Notes: generated by a model not told the origin, from the sequence alone. A stretch of 64,000 nucleotides of DNA from Streptomyces sp. 1222.5 (GCF_900105245.1 NZ_FNSZ01000002.1:62001-126000); one strand, 5' to 3'; positions 34,637 to 43,855 are shown, numbered from the stretch's first letter. Program-made: numbers and translations.

Positions 34637-36406
34637 ATGGTCTCCACCTCGATTCACGAACGTTTCGCCGCGCAGGCGCGCCGGACGCCGGACGCGGTGG
34701 CGGTGTCGGCGGGGGACGCGCAACTGACCTACCGTCAGCTCGATGAGCGGGCCAACCGGCTCGCCCACCGCCTGATCGAGGCGGGCGTCGAGCCGCGGGA
34801 TCCGGTTGCGGTGCTGATGGAACGCTCCGCCGACGTGGTGGTCGCGATCCTCGCCGCCCTCAAGGCGGGCGCCTTCTACCTGCCGCTGCACAGCGCCTAC
34901 CCGCTGCCGCGAATGCAGCAGATCATGGACCGGGCCGGCTCCCCCGTGCTGCTCACCGACCTGGCGAGCGAGGCACGCGGGCTGCCCCGCACCCGTCAGG
35001 TGATCCTGCCCGCCGGCGACCTGGCCACGGCGGGGGCACCCGCCACCGATCCGGGCGTCCCGGCCGGCCCGGACGCGCCGGCCTACGTCATCCACACCTC
35101 CGGCTCCACCGGTGAGCCGAAGGGCGTCGAGGTCCCCCACCGCGGTGTCCTCGGCCTGGCCGACGACACCTGCTGGGACGGCAGGGCACACCGGCGGATC
35201 CTGGCCCTCGCCCCGTACGCCTTCGGTGTCTCCACCTACGAGCTGTGGGTCCCCTTGCTGCGCGGCGGCGAGATCGTGCTGCCGCCGCCCGGCGACCTGG
35301 ACGTGCGCACGGTGCGACGGCTCATCACCGCGCACGGCATCACCGCGCTGCACGTCACCGCCGGTCTGTTCCGGCTCTTCGCCGACGAGGCCCCGGACAG
35401 CTTCGCCCCCGTGCACGAGGTCCTCACCGGCGGGGACGTCATCTCCCCGACAGCCGTGCAGCGCGTCCTCGACGCCTGCCCGGGCCTCGTCGTGCGCGCC
35501 ATGTACGGCGCCACCGAGGTCTCGTCGTTCGCGGCGAGCGCCACGCTCACCGCGCCCTATGAGCCGACGGCGGTGATCCCCGTCGGCCACCCGCTGGACA
35601 CCGTCGACGCGCGGCTGCTGGACGAGGAGCTGCGGCCGGTCGCGGACGGCGGGATCGGCGAGCTCTACATCGCCGGTGACCGGCTCGCCCTCGGCTACTA
35701 CCGGCGACCCGACCTGACGGCGGAACGATTCGTCGAGGACCCCGGGGCGCCGGGGTCCCGGATGTACCGCACCGGCGACCTCATGCGCCGTGGCTCCCGG
35801 GGCCTGGAGTTCGCCGGCCGTGTCGGCGACCAGGTCAAGATCCGGGGCTTCCGCGTGGAGCCCGCCGAGGTGGAGCACGTGCTGGCGGGACAGCCGGGCG
35901 TGGCGCACGCCGCCGTCGTCGCCCAGGAGCAGGAGGGCGGCGACCGGCGCCTGGTCGCCTACCTCGTGCCGAAGACCACAGGCCTGGACGAGGCGGCGCT
36001 GCGGTCGGCGGTTGCCGCCGTACTGCCCGACTACATGGTGCCCGCCGCGTTCATGGAGCTGGCCGAGCTGCCGCTGACGGCCAACGGGAAGCTGGACCGC
36101 GCGGCGCTGCCCGCGCCCGTCCCGCAGAAGGCGGTGGGCTCCACGCCGGCGGCCGGCGCCCGGCAGGACGTGCTGTGCGCGCTGTTCTCCCGGGTCCTCG
36201 GCGTCCCCGGCGTGGGCGTGGACGACGACTTCTTCACCCTCGGCGGCGAGTCGCTGCAGGCCGTACGCCTGGCCTCGCGCATCGAGGCCGAGCTGGGCTA
36301 CGAGATCTCCGTCGGTGACGTGCTGAACCATCCGACGGTCGCCGAGCTGGACCGCCGTATGGAGCAACTCGCCCAGGCGGACGGACTCACGGAGGCGGCG
36401 CGGTGA
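34637..36406 (+). CDS. NRPS adenylation-PCP didomain protein, beta-tyrosine loading
   Basis: 589 residues. The A domain has the P-loop IHTSGSTGEPKGVE (residues 152-165), MYGATEV, the motif YRTGDLMRR, the hinge FAGRVGDQVKIRGFRVEP, and the A10 lysine in LPLTANGKLDRAAL. A carrier domain follows, with Ser539 in FFTLGGESL as the phosphopantetheine site. Position 235 of the specificity code, an Asp that binds the alpha-amino group in ordinary NRPS, is Gly197 (FGVSTYELW). That fits a substrate without an alpha-amino group, such as beta-tyrosine. SgcC1 and SgcC2 do these jobs as separate proteins in C-1027; here they are fused. It heads the operon, with motif A upstream, and its stop overlaps the MbtH-like gene. 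Confidence 0.9.
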   Translation: MVSTSIHERFAAQARRTPDAVAVSAGDAQLTYRQLDERANRLAHRLIEAGVEPRDPVAVLMERSADVVVAILAALKAGAFYLPLHSAYPLPRMQQIMDRAGSPVLLTDLASEARGLPRTRQVILPAGDLATAGAPATDPGVPAGPDAPAYVIHTSGSTGEPKGVEVPHRGVLGLADDTCWDGRAHRRILALAPYAFGVSTYELWVPLLRGGEIVLPPPGDLDVRTVRRLITAHGITALHVTAGLFRLFADEAPDSFAPVHEVLTGGDVISPTAVQRVLDACPGLVVRAMYGATEVSSFAASATLTAPYEPTAVIPVGHPLDTVDARLLDEELRPVADGGIGELYIAGDRLALGYYRRPDLTAERFVEDPGAPGSRMYRTGDLMRRGSRGLEFAGRVGDQVKIRGFRVEPAEVEHVLAGQPGVAHAAVVAQEQEGGDRRLVAYLVPKTTGLDEAALRSAVAAVLPDYMVPAAFMELAELPLTANGKLDRAALPAPVPQKAVGSTPAAGARQDVLCALFSRVLGVPGVGVDDDFFTLGGESLQAVRLASRIEAELGYEISVGDVLNHPTVAELDRRMEQLAQADGLTEAAR

Positions 36407-36612
36407 CCGGCCGGCCCCTCCCCGACGGCACCGCCGGGCGCGACTGCGTCGTCCTCGTCAACACCCTGGGCCGGCACTCGCTGTGGCCCGTCGACCTCGA
36501 CACCCCGGCCGGCTGGCCGGTCGCCTACGGCCCGGCCTCCCGCGCGCGATGCCTGGACTTCATCGACCGGGCCTCGAGCCGCCACCCCGCCGCTGCGGCG
36601 ACCGCCGCCTGA
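36403..36612 (+). CDS. MbtH-like NRPS accessory protein, shortened
   Basis: 69 residues. VLVNTLGRHSLWPVDLDTPAGWPVAYGPASRARCLDFID follows the MbtH pattern, with two of the family tryptophans (SLWP and AGW). The usual end, W-T-D-M-R-P, is missing: after CLDFID the chain reads RASSRHP and then an Ala tail. MbtH proteins bind adenylation domains and help them fold or adenylate. The GTG overlaps the A-PCP stop (GTGA), so the two are made together, which supports a partner role for that A domain. Loss of the third tryptophan may weaken cross-talk with other NRPS. Confidence 0.8.
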   Translation: MTGRPLPDGTAGRDCVVLVNTLGRHSLWPVDLDTPAGWPVAYGPASRARCLDFIDRASSRHPAAAATAA

Positions 36613-36670
36613 ACCCGTCGGCCGCGCCCGCCGGCGCACCGCCCCACCACTCGGAGAGGACTCGATCACC

Positions 36671-38044
36671 GTGAGCATCACCGCCGCACCCTTGGAGGCG
36701 GAGAGCACCGCCGACCGCATCCCGCTGTCGTACAACCAGGAGTTCCTGCGCGCGTTCGACAAGGGCGAGACGGACGGTGCGTTCGGTCACCGCCACACCC
36801 TCGTGTGCGGCTGGCGGGTCACCGGCGCGATCGACCTCGCCGCCCTCCAACTGGCCCTGGACGACGTCGTGGTCCGCCACGAGGTGCTGCGCACCGCGGT
36901 GCGTGGCGATGAGCAGGGCGGCTACCAGGTGGTCGAGCCGCCGTCGCCGGTCGCGCTGGAGATACGGGAGCTGGGCGAGGGCGACGGCGCGCCGCGTGAT
37001 GTGCGCGCCGAGGAATTCCTGAACGAGCTGGACGCTCGCCCCTTCGAGGTACGCGAACTGCCGCACCTGCGGGCCGCGGTGGGACGCTTCGACGCCACCG
37101 ACGCGGTCCTGGTGCTGGCCACCCATCACACCTCCACCGACGCCTGGTCGCTGCAGGTGATCATGCGCGACCTGGCAGCCGCCTACGCGGCCCGCGTGGC
37201 GGGCGGGCACGCCGGGCAGGACGCGGCCGCGCAGTACCAGGAGTTCGCCCGCTGGCAGCAGGGGACCGCCGCGAGCCCGCGGCTGGACCGGGCGCGCGGC
37301 TATTGGCGCGAGCGGCTGGAGGAGGCGCGGATCACCGGGATCACCTCGGACCGGCCGCGTGACGAGAACCTGGCGAGCGCCTACGGCGTGCACCGGTTCG
37401 TGTTCGACGCGCAGCTGTCCTCGGCCGTCCTGCGGTCCGCCCGCGACACCCGCTGCACGCCGTTCATGGTGATGGCCGCCGCCTACAGCGTGCTGCTGCG
37501 CGAACGCACCGGCACCAGCGACGTGGTCTTCCCGACCTTCTCCTCGGGCCGCTATGAGGAGCGGTTCATGGACGCGGTCGGCCCGTTCTTCAACTTTGTG
37601 CCCGTCCGGATCGACACCACCGGCTGCGCCACCATGGGCGAGGTGCTGGACCGGGCCCGCGAGGCATGCGTGGGCGCCTACCAGCACGAGATCCCCTTCG
37701 CCCGGATCGCCGAGGACAGCCCCGCGCTGCTCGCGCCGTTCGCCGACGGGTCACTCGCCGTCGTCGCGTTCGAGGTGCTGCAGACCGCCTTCCCGATGAC
37801 GGGGACGGACGCCGGCGGCCTCGGGTTCGCCGAGATCCGGCACCGGACCCGGTCGCAGCGGGTCAGCTCGGCCATCCCGGACGGCGGCCTGTGGGCGATG
37901 GACGTGCTGCCCAACGGGCAGCTCGCCGGAAGCCTGAAGTTCGACCACCACCGCTTCGACGAGTCCACCGCGGCCGACCTGGTGGCCCGCTTCCGCGAGC
38001 TGCTGAGCACGCTGGCCGACGCGCCCCACACCCCGCTGGACTGA
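36671..38044 (+). CDS. sgcC5: Free-standing condensation enzyme (SgcC5-like)
   Basis: 457 residues, a complete NRPS condensation fold. The active-site motif reads H152-H-T-S-T-D157-A, with Ala instead of the common Gly. YNQEFLRAFDKG at the N terminus and FPTFSSGRYEERFMDAVGPFFNFVP are further C-domain elements. SgcC5 joins PCP-bound beta-tyrosine to a hydroxyl of the enediyne core, making an ester instead of an amide; as the only C domain in the window this protein should do the same. GTG start with GAGGA upstream, 58 bases after the MbtH-like gene, same operon. Confidence 0.88.
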   Translation: MSITAAPLEAESTADRIPLSYNQEFLRAFDKGETDGAFGHRHTLVCGWRVTGAIDLAALQLALDDVVVRHEVLRTAVRGDEQGGYQVVEPPSPVALEIRELGEGDGAPRDVRAEEFLNELDARPFEVRELPHLRAAVGRFDATDAVLVLATHHTSTDAWSLQVIMRDLAAAYAARVAGGHAGQDAAAQYQEFARWQQGTAASPRLDRARGYWRERLEEARITGITSDRPRDENLASAYGVHRFVFDAQLSSAVLRSARDTRCTPFMVMAAAYSVLLRERTGTSDVVFPTFSSGRYEERFMDAVGPFFNFVPVRIDTTGCATMGEVLDRAREACVGAYQHEIPFARIAEDSPALLAPFADGSLAVVAFEVLQTAFPMTGTDAGGLGFAEIRHRTRSQRVSSAIPDGGLWAMDVLPNGQLAGSLKFDHHRFDESTAADLVARFRELLSTLADAPHTPLD

Positions 38045-38087
38045 CCCGCGAGCCGAGCCCCTTCGACGCCAAGAGGACCGATCGACG

Positions 38088-39320
38088 ATGACTACCCTGG
38101 CCCCCTTCGCCCCTGTGGCTCCCCCGGAGCCCGGCCTGACCCCCGAGGAGATCGTCGCCCGGGCCGAGGCCCTGGCCGCGACCCTGGTCGAGCGGCAGGC
38201 CGAGACCGAGCGGCGCGGCTTCTACGCCGAGGACACCCACGAGGCCTTCGCCCGCGCCGGCTTCTACCGGATCCTCGTACCGCGCCGTTACGGCGGCTAC
38301 GAGTTCGGCCCGGAGACCTTCGTGAAGGTCTCCATGGCGCTGGCCCGCGGCTGCCCGTCGACCGGCTGGATGTACCTCTTCGGCGCGGCGCACGCGCTGG
38401 TGGTGGGCACCCTTTTCGACGAGGCCACCCAGGCTGAGCTGTTCGCCGGCGGTGACTTCATCTGCCCCGCGACGGTCGCCCCGGCGGGCTCCGCCCGGCC
38501 CGACGGCGAGGGCGGCTGGCTGCTCGACGGCACCTGGAACTACTGCTCCGGCGCCCCCTACGCCACCCACTTCGTCGGCCACACCCTGGTGGCCGGTGGC
38601 GAGGGCGAGCCGCCCGCGCCGATGCTGTTCATCGCCCCGCGCGAGCAGTTCGAGCGCCTGGACGACTGGGGTGCCCAGCTCGGTCTCAAGGGCAGCGGCT
38701 CGCACAGCATTCGCATCGAGGGCGGCCGGGTGCCTGGCAACCACACGCTCGGCGGCCACCTGAGCCAGCTGGCGGTCACCGACGAGCTTCCGGGACGCCG
38801 CCTGCACGGCCCTGAGTACGGCGGCGGTCCGCTCAGTTTCATGCTGCTGGAGCTCGGCGTGCTCGCGGTCGGCATGGCCAAGGGCGCGCTGGACGCGTAC
38901 GACGAGCTGATGCGCTCCCGGACGACGGCGTTCTTCCCCATAGTGCCGCGCACCGAGGACCCCGACTTCCAGTTCCGCTACGGCGAGGCTGCCGGCATGA
39001 TCGCCGCGGCCGAGGCGGCGGTGCTGCACGCCACGCAGCAGTGGCAGGAGCTGTGCCGCAAGGAGGCGGCGGCCTTCACCCGCGAGGAGGAGCTGCGGCT
39101 GGCCACCATCAGCCGGGAGGCCGTGCGGCTGGCCTGGCGTGCGGTCGAAGGGCAGCTGTTCCCGACCGCCGGGTCCAGCTCGGTGCGGGCCGGGGAGCGT
39201 ATCGAGCGGGTCTGGCGCGACCTGTCCACGCTGCACAGCCACGCCGGGAACGGCGTCTTCCTCTCCTCGCTCGCCAACCGCGAGCTGGCCCAGGCGCACT
39301 TCGGCACCGGCGTCCGGTGA
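38088..39320 (+). CDS. Acyl-CoA-dehydrogenase-fold flavin monooxygenase
   Basis: 410 residues. RRYGGYEFGPETFVKVSMALARGCPSTGWMY, VAPAGSARPDGEGGWLLDGTWNYCSGAPYA, and the SGSHSIRI strand are typical of the HpaH/pigment-hydroxylase group of the acyl-CoA dehydrogenase superfamily, which use reduced flavin and O2 to hydroxylate aromatic or polyketide substrates. The dehydrogenase catalytic Glu is not recognisable, in line with monooxygenase activity. It needs a reductase; the one in this window is at 57661. Located between the C domain and a P450 in the NRPS operon, it could oxidise beta-tyrosine on the PCP. A paralogue lies at 42674-43855. Confidence 0.8.
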   Translation: MTTLAPFAPVAPPEPGLTPEEIVARAEALAATLVERQAETERRGFYAEDTHEAFARAGFYRILVPRRYGGYEFGPETFVKVSMALARGCPSTGWMYLFGAAHALVVGTLFDEATQAELFAGGDFICPATVAPAGSARPDGEGGWLLDGTWNYCSGAPYATHFVGHTLVAGGEGEPPAPMLFIAPREQFERLDDWGAQLGLKGSGSHSIRIEGGRVPGNHTLGGHLSQLAVTDELPGRRLHGPEYGGGPLSFMLLELGVLAVGMAKGALDAYDELMRSRTTAFFPIVPRTEDPDFQFRYGEAAGMIAAAEAAVLHATQQWQELCRKEAAAFTREEELRLATISREAVRLAWRAVEGQLFPTAGSSSVRAGERIERVWRDLSTLHSHAGNGVFLSSLANRELAQAHFGTGVR

Positions 39321-39391
39321 GTGCCGCAGCGCTGCGCCCCTGGACACCGCGTCCGCACACGAGTCCACGTCCGACAGATCGGGATGAACCC

Positions 39392-40642
39392 ATGGAACAA
39401 GGCTGCCCCTTCGCCCTCGACACCACCGGCCGCGACATTCACGGCGAGGCCGCGGCCCTGCGGGCCCAGGGCCCGGCGACCCGGGTGGAACTGCCGGGCG
39501 GCGTGTTCGCCTGGTCACTGAACGGCCACGCGGTGATCAAGCAGGTGCTCGCCGACCCGCGCGTGACCAAGAGCGCCCGCAACCACTGGCCCGCCTTCGT
39601 CAACGGCGAGGTGCCGCCGGACTGGGAGCTGATCAGCTGGGTCGCGATGGACAACATGGTGACGGCCTACGGCAAGAACCATGTGCGGCTGCGCAAACTG
39701 GTCGGCGCGGCGTTCACCCCGCGCCGCGCCGAGGCGTTCCGGCCCCGCGTGGAGGAACTGACCGACCAGCTGCTGGACGCGCTGGAGCAGGCGGGGCCGG
39801 GCGAGACGGTGGACCTGCGCGAGCGGTTCGCCTACCCGCTGCCGGCCCGGCTGGTGGCCGACCTGATCGGCATGCCGGAGGAGGCCCGCGCCAAGACCGC
39901 CAAGGTCATCGACGCGATGGTGGACACCACCATCACCCCCGAGCAGGCCCAGGCAGTGCTGGCGGGCTGGCGCGGCGCGATGGCCGACCTGATAGCCGAC
40001 AAGCGGCGCGAGCCGGGCGAGGACATCACCAGTGACCTGGTCGCCGCCCGCGACGAGGACGGCTCGCGGCTGTCCGAGGACGAGCTGACCGACACGATCT
40101 TCGCGATCCTCGGCGCCGGCTCGGAGACCACGATCAACTTCTTCGACAACGCCATCACCGCGCTGCTGAGCGACCGTTCCCAGCTGGAGCTGGTCCGCTC
40201 CGGGCGCGCCACCTGGGACGACGTGATCGACGAGACGCTGCGGGTGGAGTCGCCGCTGGCGCATCTGCCGCTGCGGTACGCGGCGGAGGACATCGAGCTG
40301 GACGGGGTGACCATCCCGAAGGGCGACCCGATCCTGGTGAATTACGCGGCGGTGGGCCGCGACCCCGAGCTCCACGCCGAGGCGCCCGAGGCCTTCGACC
40401 TGACGCGGACCGACAAGTCCCACCTGTCGTTCGGGTTCGGCCCGCACTACTGCATGGGCGCGGGCATCGCCCGCCTGGTGGCCACCACCGGCCTGTCCCG
40501 GCTGTTCGAGCGCTTCCCGGACCTGGAGCTGGCCGTGGAGCGCGACGCGCTGCAGCCGCTGCCGACGTTCATCATGAACGGCCACCGCAGCCTGCCGGTG
40601 CGGCTGACCGCGAAGGTGCCGGCGGGCGCGGGCGCCCGCTGA
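39392..40642 (+). CDS. Cytochrome P450 of the NRPS operon
   Basis: 416 residues. I-helix ILGAGSETTINF, ExxR in IDETLRVESP, heme loop SFGFGPHYCMGAGIARL. Last gene of the A-PCP operon, followed by a perfect hairpin. Its sequence differs from the other three P450s in the window. A role in tailoring the tyrosine unit or the core is likely from context; the substrate is not visible. The ATG at 39392 gives the normal short N terminus (MEQGCPFALD). Confidence 0.85.
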   Translation: MEQGCPFALDTTGRDIHGEAAALRAQGPATRVELPGGVFAWSLNGHAVIKQVLADPRVTKSARNHWPAFVNGEVPPDWELISWVAMDNMVTAYGKNHVRLRKLVGAAFTPRRAEAFRPRVEELTDQLLDALEQAGPGETVDLRERFAYPLPARLVADLIGMPEEARAKTAKVIDAMVDTTITPEQAQAVLAGWRGAMADLIADKRREPGEDITSDLVAARDEDGSRLSEDELTDTIFAILGAGSETTINFFDNAITALLSDRSQLELVRSGRATWDDVIDETLRVESPLAHLPLRYAAEDIELDGVTIPKGDPILVNYAAVGRDPELHAEAPEAFDLTRTDKSHLSFGFGPHYCMGAGIARLVATTGLSRLFERFPDLELAVERDALQPLPTFIMNGHRSLPVRLTAKVPAGAGAR

Positions 40643-40653
40643 CCCACGCACAC

Positions 40654-40694
40654 CGAAGGGCCGCCCGGGACGTTCGGTCCCGGGCGGCCCTTCG
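40654..40694. terminator. 18-bp perfect hairpin after the NRPS operon
   Basis: Arms 40654-40671 and 40677-40694, loop GTTCG, 12 bases after the P450 stop. Confidence 0.85.
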
Positions 40695-40735
40695 CGCTGC
40701 CGTGGCGCCGGCCGCGGACACCCGGCGGCACGAGT

Positions 40736-40768
40736 GAGCCCGCCCCGCGGCGGACGCGGGACGGGCTC
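40736..40768 (-). terminator. Hairpin at the end of the FAD monooxygenase unit
   Basis: A 13-bp stem with one mismatch (40736-40748 with 40756-40768), 41 bases after the stop of the minus-strand monooxygenase gene. Confidence 0.6.
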
Positions 40769-40808
40769 GTGACTCAGGCGGGGGACGCCGTACGACGGCC
40801 GTGGCAGG

Positions 40809-42155
40809 CTAGGCGGCGAGGGGCGCCGCGGCCTTGGCCGCGCCTTCCTCGACCCGGCGCAGCATGTCCGGGCTCATCAACGCGTCCGGGGTGGCGACCA
40901 GGCCCGCGACCCGCATGAACGTGGCCGTGACCTCGCCGTCGACGACGGCGGCGGCGTGCAGCGCGGCCATGAAGGCGCCGGACGCCTCCCACTCGGGGGT
41001 GCGCTCGCCCTCGACCTCGGGGTAGCCGAGGTCGGCCCCGGCGGAGAACTGCCAGGGCACCTCGATGACCTGCGCGATGTCCGCGAGGAACGCCTTCGGG
41101 TCCACCTCGCCCCGGCTCAGGTGCTCGCGCAGCACCAGCGTCTCCAGCGCGGCGACCGTCATACCCTGCCCGTACACCGGGTTGAAGCTGCACGCGGCGT
41201 CGCCAAGGACCAGGAAGCGGTTCGGGAAGCGGGACAGCCGCTCGTAGCGGCGGCGCTGGCTGGCCGGGTAGCGGAACACTGCACCGTCGTCGACCGGCTC
41301 GGCGTCGTGGATGACGTCGTGGATGTCGGACACCGGCAGCGTGCGGGTCCACTCCAGGAAGCCCGGGAGGTCGGCCGGGGCGCTGTCGCCGAGGACGCCG
41401 GTGAGGGAGACCACGACGAGGCCGCCCTCGATCCGGGACAGGAACGCGCCGCGCCGGTGGCTCGGCGAGGAGACGGGGTTGATCGACAGGTCGCCGTCGA
41501 GCACCGCGTCGTCGCGCAGCCGGAACTTGCGCGTGGTGTAGCTGAGGTCGATGCGGATGCGCTCCTCGTCGGGGCGCTCGTAGCCGAAGTCCTCCAGCCA
41601 CAGTGGGGTGCGCGAGCCGCGCCCGGTGGCGTCGACGACGAGGTCCGCCTCGATCGTCCGCTCCTGCGCCCCGGCTTCCTGGGACTGCACGCGGACCCCG
41701 GTGACCGTGTCGCGGGTGTCGTCGGCGACCAGCCCGGCGATGTCGTGCCGCTCCAGCAGGACCACGCCGGGCAGTGCCGCGACCCGCTCGCGCACCCGGC
41801 TCTCCAGCACTGGGCGCGTGGCCGAGACGCAGATCAGTCCGGTCGTGCCGGGGCTGAGCCGGCGGCCGTTGAAGAACCAGCGCAGTTCGCCCAGGTCTCC
41901 GGTCGGGACGCCGGCCTCGACGGCCTCGTCGGTGAAGCCGGGGAACAGCTCGTCGAGGATCTGCTGGCCGCGGGCGAGCAGTCCGTGGACGTGGCGTCCC
42001 TGTCCCACGCCCTTGCGGGCCGTGGTCGTTCCCGTGATCGTGTCGCGCTCCACGACGAGCACCTCGTCGTAGGAGTCGGCGAGCACGCGCGCGGCCAGGA
42101 GCCCCGCCATGCTGCCGCCGAGCACCACCGCGCGCTCGCCCACCCTGTTGGTCAT
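40809..42155 (-). CDS. FAD-dependent monooxygenase/epoxidase
   Basis: 448 residues of the UbiH/squalene-epoxidase-like group. The dinucleotide motif is VVLGGSMAGLLAARVLADSYDEVLVVERD, the second FAD motif LGDAACSFNPVYGQGMT, and a DG-like segment LVVDATGRGSRTPLWLEDFG. It lacks the W-x-W-x-I-P motif of flavin halogenases, so it is not a chlorinating enzyme. Such proteins can epoxidise the enediyne core or hydroxylate an aromatic unit. ATG 42155 follows AGAGG by 8 bases; a GTG 9 bases earlier is less well placed. It is the last gene of a unit with the SgcJ-like and flavin monooxygenase genes. Confidence 0.82.
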   Translation of the reverse strand: MTNRVGERAVVLGGSMAGLLAARVLADSYDEVLVVERDTITGTTTARKGVGQGRHVHGLLARGQQILDELFPGFTDEAVEAGVPTGDLGELRWFFNGRRLSPGTTGLICVSATRPVLESRVRERVAALPGVVLLERHDIAGLVADDTRDTVTGVRVQSQEAGAQERTIEADLVVDATGRGSRTPLWLEDFGYERPDEERIRIDLSYTTRKFRLRDDAVLDGDLSINPVSSPSHRRGAFLSRIEGGLVVVSLTGVLGDSAPADLPGFLEWTRTLPVSDIHDVIHDAEPVDDGAVFRYPASQRRRYERLSRFPNRFLVLGDAACSFNPVYGQGMTVAALETLVLREHLSRGEVDPKAFLADIAQVIEVPWQFSAGADLGYPEVEGERTPEWEASGAFMAALHAAAVVDGEVTATFMRVAGLVATPDALMSPDMLRRVEEGAAKAAAPLAA

Positions 42156-42186
42156 GTACGTCACCTCTTCTGCGATGGGGGTGCCG

Positions 42187-42612
42187 TCAGGCGGCGTGGC
42201 GCGGGCTGTTCTGGTACGCGGCGAGGAACCACTGGCCCTCGCGCTTGACGACGACCCAGGAGGCGTGGACGGCGCGCTCGGCGCTCGGCTCGGTCTCGCC
42301 GGGGGCGAGGATGCCGCCCCGGGTGATCAGGATGCCGGACTCGCTGTTGGCGAAGCGCAGGTCGACGGGGGTGCCGGTGACGCGGGTGCCCTTGAAGGGG
42401 CCCTGGAACGCCTGGGTCAGGAAGGCCCTGATGGCGTCCCGGCCCTTCTGGAAGTGGCCGGGGATGATCATCGTGCCGTCGGGAGTGAAGACGTCTGCGA
42501 AGGCGTCCGCGTCGTGCGCGGCCCACGCCTCGACGACGCGCTGGGGCAGCGCGGCGATGGCGGCCTTGTCTTCGTCGGTCGCGGTGGCGGTCACGATGGT
42601 CTGCGCGGTCAT
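42187..42612 (-). CDS. sgcJ: SnoaL/NTF2-fold protein (SgcJ-like)
   Basis: 141 residues, a small cone-shaped NTF2-like protein. RVVEAWAAHDADAFADVFTPDGTMIIPGHFQKGRDAIRAFLTQAFQGP and the final AAYQNSPRH match the SgcJ group conserved in nine-membered enediyne clusters, whose exact step is unknown. It has the shape of polyketide cyclases and hydrolases. The unit runs from the flavin monooxygenase at 43855 through this gene to the FAD monooxygenase, with short gaps of 61 and 31 bases. Confidence 0.78.
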   Translation of the reverse strand: MTAQTIVTATATDEDKAAIAALPQRVVEAWAAHDADAFADVFTPDGTMIIPGHFQKGRDAIRAFLTQAFQGPFKGTRVTGTPVDLRFANSESGILITRGGILAPGETEPSAERAVHASWVVVKREGQWFLAAYQNSPRHAA

Positions 42613-42673
42613 GTGCTGCTCCTGGGTGTTCGGTCGGAGTTTTCCGAGCCGGGTGTCGGGTGGCTGAAGGCGC

Positions 42674-43855
42674 TCAGATGTAGAGCGTGTTGGGCTCGAG
42701 ACCGCACAGGACGCGGCCGTACAGCTCGTTGTTGGTGTCCGGGTTCATCAACGCGTGCAGGCTGACGGCCTGGATGTCGCGGCTGATCCGCTGCATCGGG
42801 ACATCGCGGTAGATGGAGGAGCCTCCGGAGGCGGCGGCGAGGATGCCGACGGCCTCCTTGGCGAGGCGGACCACGGCGCCCATGTCGGCGCGGGCGCGGG
42901 CCCGCTCCTCCAGGGTGAACTCCTCGCCGGCCAGGCCCTTGGCGTCGACGAGGTCGGCCAGCCGGTAGGCGTGGAACTCGGCCTGGTCGATCTTCAGGGT
43001 GGCCTCGGCGACCTGGTGGTGGGTCAGCGGCGCCTGGGCCTGGGACTCGTAGGCGGTGTAGGTGAGGGTGCGGCCGGGGAGCCGCTCGAAGAAGGCGTCG
43101 CGCGCGGCGCGGGCGAGGCCGAGGGCGGTACCGACGGAGGAGGCGGCGGCGACCGGCAGCAGCGGGACGCGGTAGACGGGGCTCGCGGCGTTCAGCTCGG
43201 AGGCGTACTGGCCCTGCAGGATCGCCGGAAGCGGGATCACCCGCTCCTGCGGGACGAAGACGTCCTGGGCGACGGTGCTGACGCTGCCGGTGCCGCGCAG
43301 CCCGGAGGTGTCCCAGTCGTCGATGATCTGCAGGTCCGACATGGGCACGAGGGCCATGACCGGCAGGTGCTGCCCGTCGGGCGTCGGCTGGACGGCGATG
43401 ATCTCCTGCCAGTGGGCGTGGCGGGCGCCGCTGACGAAGCCCCACTTGCCGTTGACGACGATGCCGCCCTCGGCGGGCGCGGCCAGCGCGGAGGGGCTGA
43501 GCGTGCCGCAGATGCGCACGTCGGGGGTGGCGAACACCTCGTCCTGGACGCTGTCGGGGAAGAGGCAGGCCATGAAGGTGGGGATCCAGTAGACGGACGT
43601 CGTCCAGCCGGCCGCCCCGTCGGCGCGGCCGAGTTCGGCGGCGACCTCGACCAGGGTGCGGGTGTCCGCCTCGTAGCCGCCGTACCGCTTGGGCACGCGC
43701 AGCTTGAACAGGCCCGCCCCGGCGATCGCCTCGATCGTCTCGTCCTGCAGTCGCCGGTCCTCCTCCGCCTGCGCGGCGTTCTTCTTCAGAAGCGGTGCGA
43801 GGTCGCCGGCGCGCTGCACCAGGTGTGCTCGCGTGGGGATGTCGGCGGTGAGCAT
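42674..43855 (-). CDS. Acyl-CoA-dehydrogenase-fold flavin monooxygenase, second copy
   Basis: 393 residues, same superfamily as 38088-39320: LFKLRVPKRYGGYEADTRTLVEVAAELGRADGAAGWT, VNGKWGFVSGARHAHW, GTGSVSTVAQDVFVP, and a C-terminal SGGSSIYRDVPMQRISRDIQAVSLHAL like HsaA-type flavin hydroxylases. It should use FADH2 or FMNH2 from a separate reductase. The start at 43855 gives MLTADIP; the upstream frame is non-coding leader with motif A 90 bp away. It heads a three-gene unit. It may act on the core or an aromatic unit; not resolved. Confidence 0.8.
   Translation of the reverse strand: MLTADIPTRAHLVQRAGDLAPLLKKNAAQAEEDRRLQDETIEAIAGAGLFKLRVPKRYGGYEADTRTLVEVAAELGRADGAAGWTTSVYWIPTFMACLFPDSVQDEVFATPDVRICGTLSPSALAAPAEGGIVVNGKWGFVSGARHAHWQEIIAVQPTPDGQHLPVMALVPMSDLQIIDDWDTSGLRGTGSVSTVAQDVFVPQERVIPLPAILQGQYASELNAASPVYRVPLLPVAAASSVGTALGLARAARDAFFERLPGRTLTYTAYESQAQAPLTHHQVAEATLKIDQAEFHAYRLADLVDAKGLAGEEFTLEERARARADMGAVVRLAKEAVGILAAASGGSSIYRDVPMQRISRDIQAVSLHALMNPDTNNELYGRVLCGLEPNTLYI

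Noticed and set aside
36403..36612. Possible sequencing frameshift at the end of the MbtH-like gene
   Set aside because: No frame shift restores the WTDMRP motif in the following bases, and a normal intergenic gap with a new ribosome binding site follows.
40809..42155. FAD protein considered as the missing tyrosine halogenase
   Set aside because: No W-x-W-x-I-P motif and no halogenase lysine region; the sequence fits an epoxidase/hydroxylase.
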